A stretch of 35,791 bases of DNA, taken from positions 1 to 35,791 of the IMG/VR virus record IMGVR_UViG_3300033571_005056; one strand, written 5' to 3'. Under the pieces are notes generated by a model, which was not told the origin of the DNA, ran no database searches, and was given only the letters and a program-made list of their open reading frames with translations. Below, piece by piece: positions 31,410-35,791 of the stretch. Position 1 is the first letter of the stretch. Every line of letters begins with the position of its first letter. The stretch comes from a virus. Both the position numbers and the translations under genes were made by a program.

Positions 31410-32132
31410 ATGAGGCTGACGCTTTATCATCCGGCGGTTGTCGAGTCGCGCACGATCCACACGAAGATGCGGCGCGAAGTTACCGATGCCGTGCAAGTGC
31501 TCAAGCCCGCGTCGGCCAATAGCAAGCTCGGCAAGGGCCTTGCGGTTATCATGAAGGGCAATTGGAGGGGATTCCCTCTCTTCACCCTCACGCTTGAGGA
31601 ACGCGCAACGTGTCCGCCTAACTGCGAGCGTTGGAGGGAATGCTACGGGAACGGCATGGCGTTCGCCCATCGTTTTCAGGCTGGCCCTGCCCTTGAGGAT
31701 AAGATTCGGCGTGAGGTTGCGGCCCTTGCTGCCCTGTATCCGCACGGGTTCGCTATTCGCTTGCATGTTTTGGGCGACTTCTACAGCGTTCCGTATGTTG
31801 AGATGTGGGCGGGACTGATGGAAAACTACCCGATGCTCCACGTTTACGGGTACACCGCTCGCAATACGGGGGCCATTGCCGATTCCCTGCGGATGGTTCG
31901 CACGCGATACGGCAGCCGCTGGTGGGTTCGTATCAGCAGCAGCGAGACCTATTCGGGCCGGGATATTTACGCCTCGCATGATGTCTCCTACGTTCGGGGC
32001 ATTGTTTGTCCCGAGCAGACCGGAAAGACCGCGTCGTGCCTCACTTGCGGCTTGTGCTGGTCAACCAATCTCACGATCAAGTTCATCGACCACGATATTC
32101 TCGCAAAGCAGAGAAAGGAAATGAAAGCCTAA
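31410..32132 (+). CDS. GP88-like phage protein (Cys-rich)
   Basis: A 240-aa protein resembling the gene product 88 family of mycobacteriophage L5/D29. It has NSKLGKGL early, a Cys cluster TCPPNCERWRECYG (~70-83), GFAIRLHVLGDFYS in the middle and a second Cys set CPEQTGKTASCLTCGLCWS near the end. The Cys arrangement suggests a bound metal or Fe-S site, and its biochemical role is unknown. Leaderless start. The stop overlaps the ATG of the next gene (TAATG). Confidence 0.72.
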   Translation: MRLTLYHPAVVESRTIHTKMRREVTDAVQVLKPASANSKLGKGLAVIMKGNWRGFPLFTLTLEERATCPPNCERWRECYGNGMAFAHRFQAGPALEDKIRREVAALAALYPHGFAIRLHVLGDFYSVPYVEMWAGLMENYPMLHVYGYTARNTGAIADSLRMVRTRYGSRWWVRISSSETYSGRDIYASHDVSYVRGIVCPEQTGKTASCLTCGLCWSTNLTIKFIDHDILAKQRKEMKA

Positions 32133-32374
32133 TGGACGCAATGTTTCACCCCACGGTTCACGATCTCACCCTACATGCATTGTCGCTACAAATTGCGGCG
32201 GCATATCATTCCACCTATGAAATGCGCCAGCGAATGACGCAAGAAGAGGCTAAGGAAATGGCCGACGATCTCATTACGGCGTACCGTAGTATCCGCCGCT
32301 ACATCGCAAAGGCTAGCGATGGCAAGCGACACGGTGCGGCGCAAGCCCATGCCATGATGCAGGGAATGGTCTAA
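32132..32374 (+). CDS. Hypothetical helical cassette protein
   Basis: An 80-aa protein starting MDAMFHPTVHDLTLHALSLQ, predicted helical, His/Met/Ala-rich. The start is the ATG overlapping the preceding stop; a longer frame upstream would lie inside the GP88-like gene. Function unknown; co-transcribed with the GP88-like gene. Confidence 0.6.
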   Translation: MDAMFHPTVHDLTLHALSLQIAAAYHSTYEMRQRMTQEEAKEMADDLITAYRSIRRYIAKASDGKRHGAAQAHAMMQGMV

Positions 32375-32515
32375 CCCCTTGTAAAATAAGGGCTTAGGCC
32401 GATCGGGGCAGGCCGCGACGGCCCTAACTCCTTTAATTCCAAGGGCTTAAGTCTTCAGCGAAAGATTTCAGCCTTTCTAGTTGAACGTCAAGGCCTCTAA
32501 CCTATAATCCACCGC
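32371..32515 (+). repeat. Inter-cassette element E8
   Basis: Stem-loop 1 at 32371-32397 (loop GTAAAAT) includes the stop codon. Middle block is the CGCGACGGCC type. Stem-loop 2 is at 32424-32451 (loop TAATTCC). Promoter TTGAAC at 32481-32486, 16 nt, TATAAT at 32503-32508, 7 nt to ATG. Confidence 0.85.
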
Positions 32516-32731
32516 ATGAAGATCACACGCATTTCGATGCTTTCCTTCCGTCACAACGAGATGGAACTTCCCCTGACCGAAGAGCAGTACCTTGTGGGTA
32601 TGCGTCTCCGGGAGAGTGGGGAGCTTATCCAGAATGTGTTCCCGGATCTCTCTCCAGTTCAGCGGGAATTCCTGATAACGGGCATGAGCGAGGCCGAGCA
32701 GGCCGAGTTCTTCTCCGGGGAGGAAAGCTAA
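32516..32731 (+). CDS. Hypothetical small phage protein
   Basis: A 71-aa protein. The second half, LIQNVFPDLSPVQREFLITG, is a pattern I associate with a widespread short phage/plasmid protein of unknown role. Leaderless start. 1 nt separates its stop from the next gene. Confidence 0.6.
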   Translation: MKITRISMLSFRHNEMELPLTEEQYLVGMRLRESGELIQNVFPDLSPVQREFLITGMSEAEQAEFFSGEES

Positions 32732-32732
32732 C

Positions 32733-33131
32733 ATGGAAAAGCCTTTTGAGCCGGAAATTCCGATCGGGCATCCGATTAAGGTTTACCGTAACTTTCGGAC
32801 GAAGCGGTGGTCGATCATGGACGCGAAGACCCGTAGGGTTATCGGCCATGCCGCAAGGGTTCTAGTCACTGACGCTACCTTTCCAGTGAATGCTAAGGGC
32901 GTCCACAAGATCCGAGAAACCCGTAGAAAGCGTGTGGTAGCTTTCGTCGCCGGTAAGTTTCACGGCTACTACGAAACCAACGTAGGTAGGGATACCTGCC
33001 AACAGTCCGTAGGGTTCAACCCCTACAAAGACTTGACTTTTGTGGATTCTCACGGCTATACCGTCAAGGCGGCCGATATGGTAGACTTGACTGGTAGCGG
33101 GTGGGTATGGTGGGCAAATCACCTGAGATGA
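32733..33131 (+). CDS. Hypothetical phage protein
   Basis: A 132-aa basic protein with a beta-rich start IKVYRNFRTKRWSIMDAKTR, VIGHAARVLVTDATFPVNAK and a middle RKRVVAFVAGKFHGYYE. This matches a phage-associated family of unknown role known mainly from its 'wSi...grVigHa' pattern. A ribosome site GGAGG lies 9 nt upstream of the ATG, as expected for the second gene of a unit. C-terminal Trp/Gly-rich end. Confidence 0.6.
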   Translation: MEKPFEPEIPIGHPIKVYRNFRTKRWSIMDAKTRRVIGHAARVLVTDATFPVNAKGVHKIRETRRKRVVAFVAGKFHGYYETNVGRDTCQQSVGFNPYKDLTFVDSHGYTVKAADMVDLTGSGWVWWANHLR

Positions 33132-33134
33132 GGC

Positions 33135-33170
33135 TTGACTTTTTCAGGCCCCTACCTATAACCTACCCCC
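33135..33170 (+). promoter_or_regulatory. Leaderless cassette promoter 9
   Basis: TTGACT at 33135-33140, 16-nt spacer, TATAAC at 33157-33162, 8 nt to ATG. Only the promoter separates the genes. The -10 has C instead of final T. Confidence 0.7.
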
Positions 33171-33305
33171 ATGAGGAAGACCATCGTCTTTGAGTTTACA
33201 GCGGACTGGGACGAAGAAGATATTGAACCTTTCCGTAAGCGGCTAGAGTTACTGCTATCTTACTACTACGGGGACCAGAACAATACCTCTGTTGAGCAGG
33301 CTTGA
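33171..33305 (+). CDS. Hypothetical 44-aa acidic protein
   Basis: MRKTIVFEFTADWDEEDIEP followed by a helix FRKRLELLLSYYYG and an end with VEQA. The start is fixed by the promoter. The stop TGA lies inside a CTTGACTT copy. Not recognised. Confidence 0.55.
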   Translation: MRKTIVFEFTADWDEEDIEPFRKRLELLLSYYYGDQNNTSVEQA

Positions 33306-33312
33306 CTTTTCT

Positions 33313-33513
33313 ATGGCTAAGTTCAAAGTGATTGTCCCCCTCATCGGATCGGATGGTAACGCCTTCCTGATCCTAGGTAAAGTTCAGCGTGCCCTTAAGA
33401 AGGCAGGCGCAACGAAGGAGGATCTTGTTAAGTTTCACGCGGAAGCTACGAGCGGAGACTACGACCAACTGCTTAGAACCGTGGTGGAATGGGTCGAGGT
33501 CGGTTACGAATAG
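33313..33513 (+). CDS. Hypothetical small protein
   Basis: A 66-aa protein (MAKFKVIVPLIGSDGNAFLI, helix VQRALKKAGATKEDLVKFHA). ATG at 33313 is preferred; a TTG at 33292 would add 7 residues from the CTTGACTT element. There is a TTGACT just before the ATG but no -10, so it should be read from the upstream promoter. It resembles a two-layer alpha/beta mini-fold. Function unknown. Confidence 0.55.
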   Translation: MAKFKVIVPLIGSDGNAFLILGKVQRALKKAGATKEDLVKFHAEATSGDYDQLLRTVVEWVEVGYE

Positions 33514-33516
33514 ACC

Positions 33517-33551
33517 TTGACTTTCTCTACCCCTAACCTATAATAGCCCCC
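33517..33551 (+). promoter_or_regulatory. Leaderless cassette promoter 10
   Basis: TTGACT at 33517-33522, 16-nt spacer ending CCCCTAACC, TATAAT at 33539-33544, 7 nt to ATG. Confidence 0.78.
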
Positions 33552-33767
33552 ATGATCTGGCCCGAGATTTGGCCCTTTGTGCTGGCAGTTGTCCTAACTA
33601 AGAAGCGGTGGAGGAACCAAGTGAACCGCATACTTAGCACCTCCGAAAAGAGGAAGTGGCAGAACCAGCACGATCTGCTAAGTTGCAAGCCTGACGGGTG
33701 GGGCTGCACCTGTTCCCAATGCCTGTCCGATCTTGGGCATTTCGACCAATGGGTCCGAATCGCCTGA
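33552..33767 (+). CDS. Hypothetical small protein with Cys-rich end
   Basis: A 71-aa protein: N-terminal hydrophobic MIWPEIWPFVLAVVLTKKRW, a basic middle, and a Cys cluster CKPDGWGCTCSQC (~45-57) that could hold a metal. A membrane anchor plus metal site is plausible. Leaderless start. Function unknown. Confidence 0.55.
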   Translation: MIWPEIWPFVLAVVLTKKRWRNQVNRILSTSEKRKWQNQHDLLSCKPDGWGCTCSQCLSDLGHFDQWVRIA

Positions 33768-33774
33768 ACAAGCC

Positions 33775-33809
33775 TTGACTTTCTCTACCCCTAACCTATA
33801 ATCGCTCCC
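33775..33809 (+). promoter_or_regulatory. Leaderless cassette promoter 11
   Basis: TTGACT at 33775-33780, 16-nt spacer ending CCCCTAACC, TATAAT at 33797-33802, 7 nt to ATG. Nearly identical to promoter 10. Confidence 0.78.
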
Positions 33810-33962
33810 ATGAGTTACATCGTAATCTCTGGAAATCCCTTAGATGGCTATAAGTATTATGGCCCATTTGAGACTTTTGCTGATGCTGTAATTGCTGCTA
33901 TTGAGAGAATGCACCCTCACACTTGGGTGGCCGAGATGTTGCCCCCTCTGAATAAGCCTTGA
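33810..33962 (+). CDS. Hypothetical 50-aa protein
   Basis: The frame is MSYIVISGNPLDGYKYYGPF, a helix ETFADAVIAAIERMHPHTWV and the end AEMLPPLNKP. The pattern (beta-hairpin then helix) is that of small phage proteins of unknown role often found in early regions. Start fixed by the promoter. The stop codon lies in another CTTGACTT copy. Confidence 0.6.
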   Translation: MSYIVISGNPLDGYKYYGPFETFADAVIAAIERMHPHTWVAEMLPPLNKP

Positions 33963-34030
33963 CTTTTATAGGGATATAACTACGCACTAAGACCCGCCCT
34001 ATACTTCGCACTTCGGCGTGCATAGATAGC

Positions 34031-34055
34031 AACCTCCTTAATCGGAGGTTTTTTT
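34031..34055 (+). terminator. Terminator closing the cassette array
   Basis: A 7-bp stem AACCTCC/GGAGGTT with a 6-nt loop, followed by a T-tract. The stop codon of the opposing 58-aa gene lies in the loop. A second small hairpin (GCAC/GTGC) precedes it at about 34005-34020. Confidence 0.8.
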
Positions 34056-34214
34056 ATGCCTTGACTTCTGGAGATAATCCTTAAAAAGGTTTTCCAAGTC
34101 TACTAAAGGAATATCATGTTCTTCGGATATTACCTTCAAGAGATCTTGGATTATTTTAATTAAGTTCTTGGCCTGATCTTTCCAATTTAATTTGGATTTT
34201 TTATTTGATGACAT
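34038..34214 (-). CDS. Hypothetical 58-aa basic helical protein
   Basis: ATG at 34214 opens a frame MSSNKKSKLNWKDQAKNLIK, then IIQDLLKVISEEHDIPLVDL, ending KSRHKKTSD. Coding character is good (amphipathic helices, AT-rich core codon use), unlike the GC-rich cassettes. No Shine-Dalgarno is evident. It marks the return to the phage's minus-strand, AT-rich DNA. Confidence 0.55.
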   Translation of the reverse strand: MSSNKKSKLNWKDQAKNLIKIIQDLLKVISEEHDIPLVDLENLFKDYLQKSRHKKTSD

Positions 34215-34253
34215 TGGAGATTTTATTAAAATGTGCCTAGTTTAAATGAATCT

Positions 34254-34293
34254 ATGAAACTTAATGAGCTTTAATGAAACTTAATGAGCTTTA
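34254..34293. repeat. Tandem 20-bp repeat
   Basis: Two exact adjacent copies of ATGAAACTTAATGAGCTTTA. The surrounding 34215-34546 is AT-rich, carries two CTTGACTT copies and holds no supported gene. Confidence 0.7.
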
Positions 34294-34546
34294 ATCTATA
34301 AACTTTAACCAGACTCATAAACTTCAAATAAGCTTCCTTGACTTTATTAATAGGCTTATTTATTCACCTTGACTTTGTATATCATAGGGTGATTTTAAAT
34401 AAAGCTGCACAAAGATAAACTTTTAATTTACCCTTGTGCAATATGATTTAAAATGGTATTGAGTGGTTTAGTGTGGGCTACCAGTCTATTTGTATACCTT
34501 ACACTATACTATTTTACTACTTCAGTGTCCTCTAACCTTTATATCT

Positions 34547-34825
34547 CTATTGCTTTTTCTTTGGGAATCCATGCTGGGCAACATATTGTCTACCTAATGC
34601 TTTATTCCTAGCAACTTTCTCATTTTGGCCGGGTTGAGGAGCAAGAATAGCCTCTACGCCTGACCAATGGCTTCTAGACGTATCTACCCCCTTCCTAGCG
34701 GCAAAAACTTTCTTTCCCACACCAGCAATAAGTTCATTTTTAGCTGCTTGATTAGCTTTATTGCGCTCATTTAACCGATTAAATAAAATGTTAACTACTC
34801 TCTCCACTAAAGTTTGTTTGTTCAT
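34547..34825 (-). CDS. Hypothetical small basic protein
   Basis: A 92-aa protein: helical N-terminus (LVERVVNILFNRLNERNKAN), a Lys/Ala-rich middle with VGKKVFAARKGVD, and a C-terminal QHGFPKKKQ. AAAGGA precedes the ATG. The basic, Gln/Asn-rich character suits a small DNA-associated or virion protein. Not recognised. Confidence 0.6.
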   Translation of the reverse strand: MNKQTLVERVVNILFNRLNERNKANQAAKNELIAGVGKKVFAARKGVDTSRSHWSGVEAILAPQPGQNEKVARNKALGRQYVAQHGFPKKKQ

Positions 34826-34859
34826 AAGTTAATCCTTTCACTTTTATTTAGAGGGGTTT

Positions 34860-34897
34860 TAGCTAATAATGTTAACTAAACTTAGAATTATTAGCTA
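34860..34897. repeat. 11-bp inverted repeat
   Basis: TAGCTAATAAT at 34860-34870 and its complement ATTATTAGCTA at 34887-34897 with a 16-nt loop. It lies between the basic-protein gene and the hexamer array and could be a transcript-end hairpin or protein site. Confidence 0.55.
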
Positions 34898-35039
34898 TCA
34901 CTACCAATGTTATTATTCTGGGTAGACCAAGACACAGACCTAGACCAAGACCCAGACCTAGACCAAGACCCAGACCAAGACAAAGACCTATACCAAGACC
35001 TATACCAAGACCTAGACCCAGAACTAGACCTAGACCCAG

Positions 35040-35095
35040 CCCAAAACCTTTGAAGATGATTCATGTTTATTTACTCCCTGAATTCCCGTTTTGGG
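35040..35095. repeat. Array spacer S1 (type A)
   Basis: Starts CCCAAAAC and ends GTTTTGGG, an 8-bp inverted pair. Core AAAACCTTTGAAGATGATTC is shared with S2. The GAATTCCCG end is shared with S3. Confidence 0.75.
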
Positions 35096-35231
35096 TAGAA
35101 TAATACGAATACCCAGACCAATACCAAGGCCCAGACCTAGACCTATACCAAGGCCCAGACCTAGACCTATACCAAGGCCCAGACCTAGACCAATACCTAG
35201 ACCCATGCCTAGACCCAGACCCAGACCCAAT

Positions 35232-35286
35232 GCAAAACCTTTGAAGATGATTCATGTTTAATTACTCCATAGTCTCCCGTTTTGGG
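35232..35286. repeat. Array spacer S2 (type B)
   Basis: Begins GCAAAACC, ends TCTCCCGTTTTGGG. Shares the GAAGATGATTCATG core with S1 and the B-type ends with S4. Confidence 0.75.
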
Positions 35287-35445
35287 CAGACCTAGACAAA
35301 TACCAAGACCAAGACATAGACATAGACATAGACCAAGACCAATACCCAGGCCTAGACCCATGCCTAGACCCAGACCTAGACACAGCCCAAGACCTAGACC
35401 TAGACACAGCCCAAGACCTAGACCCAGAACTAGAGCTAGACCCAG

Positions 35446-35507
35446 CCCAAAACCTTTGAATATGATTCATGTTTATTTTTATTTACTGCGTGAATTCCCG
35501 TTTTGGG
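35446..35507. repeat. Array spacer S3 (type A)
   Basis: As S1 but with GAATATGATTCATG and a 6-bp insertion also seen in S4. Ends GAATTCCCGTTTTGGG. Confidence 0.75.
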
Positions 35508-35601
35508 CAGACCTAGACAAATACCAAGACCCAGAACTAGACCAAGACCTATACCAAGACCCAGACCTAGACCTAGGCCCAGACCCAGACCCAGACCCAA
35601 T

Positions 35602-35662
35602 GCAAAACCTTTGAATATGATTCATGTTTATTTTTAATTACTCGCTACTCTCCCGGTTTGGG
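35602..35662. repeat. Array spacer S4 (type B)
   Basis: As S2 but with the GAATATGATTCATG core and the 6-bp insertion. The end is CTCTCCCGGTTTGGG, one base off the others. Confidence 0.75.
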
Positions 35663-35791
35663 AAGACCAAAGCCAAGACCCAAACCTAGACCCAGACCTA
35701 GACCAAGCCGAAAACCCATACCTAGACCGAAACCTAAACCAAGACAAAGTCCTAGACCAAGAGTCAGAACTAGACCCAGACCCAGCCCAAA

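Larger units (their letters stand above)
33134..34375 (+). repeat. CTTGACTT dispersed copies (8)
   Basis: CTTGACTT begins at 33134, 33301, 33516, 33774, 33958, 34060, 34337 and 34368, all on the plus strand, often as CCTTGACTTT. Three serve as the -35 of cassette promoters. The others lack a -10 at the right distance. Confidence 0.75.
34924..35791. repeat. (GACCNA)n hexamer array with four interspersed spacers
   Basis: Five blocks of hexamers (GACCTA, GACCCA, GACCAA, variants): about 34924-35039, 35111-35231, 35288-35445, 35508-35601 and 35664-35791. They are parted by conserved spacers at 35040-35095, 35232-35286, 35446-35507 and 35602-35662. The next spacer begins at the window end (CCCAAA). 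Most variation is at the fifth hexamer base. No gene is supported here. Confidence 0.85.

Noticed and set aside
32006-32131. Upstream extension of the 80-aa gene
   Set aside because: It lies within the GP88-like gene in another frame; the ATG overlapping the stop is the natural start.
33963-34030. A promoter TTGACT...TATAAC before the last terminator
   Set aside because: The spacer is only about 10 nt and no alternative -10 fits.
35030-35614. Open frames encoding Gly-Leu, Arg-Pro or Asp-Pro repeats as genes
   Set aside because: They arise in several frames on both strands from the hexamer, lack ribosome sites and depend on non-ATG or internal starts.
34924-35791. CRISPR array
   Set aside because: The conserved ~55-60-bp units are only four, spaced 155-215 bp apart, and what lies between them is low-complexity hexamers, not unique spacers. 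No cas genes are near; the Fe-S nuclease at 4.4-5.2 kb is a phage RecB-type protein.

Overview
The window is part of a contractile-tailed (T4-type, myovirus-like) phage genome. It carries a T4-like gp20 portal, a gp17-like large terminase, a UvsW helicase, a gp26-like baseplate/chaperone protein, a tape-measure-like protein, baseplate genes and long tail-fibre genes. The core (1-26.9 kb) is AT-rich. The segment at 27.2-34.0 kb is visibly GC-rich, and the last 0.9 kb is a hexanucleotide repeat array. No host gene is present. Several promoters place TATAAT 7 nt before ATG, a leaderless layout common in Deinococcus and actinobacteria, but the host cannot be fixed from this alone.

Layout. 1-4.1 kb: baseplate and tail genes on the minus strand. 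4.2-6.2 kb: an inserted DNA-metabolism block (small ORF, Cas4/RecB-like nuclease, TOPRIM primase). 6.2-8.0 kb: a virion protein and a gp26-like gene with a probable -1 frameshift extension. 8.0-9.6 kb: uvsW and a small partner on the plus strand. 9.6-17.1 kb: fibres, virion proteins and a beta-helix tailspike, with a 54-aa gene between two of them. 17.1-23.6 kb: an acidic head/core protein, portal, and a large terminase broken into two genes by an atypical split intein, with a GIY-YIG endonuclease gene in the gap. 23.6-26.9 kb: plus-strand accessory genes (glycosyltransferase, HAD phosphatase, membrane and small proteins) with a GC-rich patch at 25.64-25.88 kb.

27.2-34.0 kb is an array of small self-contained units. 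Eleven promoters share a -35, a 16-nt spacer, TATAAT (one TATAAC) and 7 nt (once 8) to the ATG. Six of the gaps between units are copies of a ~140-bp element made of two stem-loops, a GC-rich block and the promoter. This resembles the PeSL (early promoter plus stem-loop) shuffling cassettes of T4-type phages and the moron concept. Cargo includes a pentapeptide-repeat protein, a DUF932-like protein, a GP88-like protein, zinc-ribbon proteins and many unknowns. 34.0-34.9 kb holds two small minus-strand genes and AT-rich repeats. 34.92-35.79 kb is a (GACCNA)n array broken by four ~55-60-bp conserved spacers of two alternating types, and it runs off the window.

The strongest candidates for something new are the leaderless cassette array with recombining elements, the terminase split-intein/endonuclease arrangement and the higher-order hexamer array.
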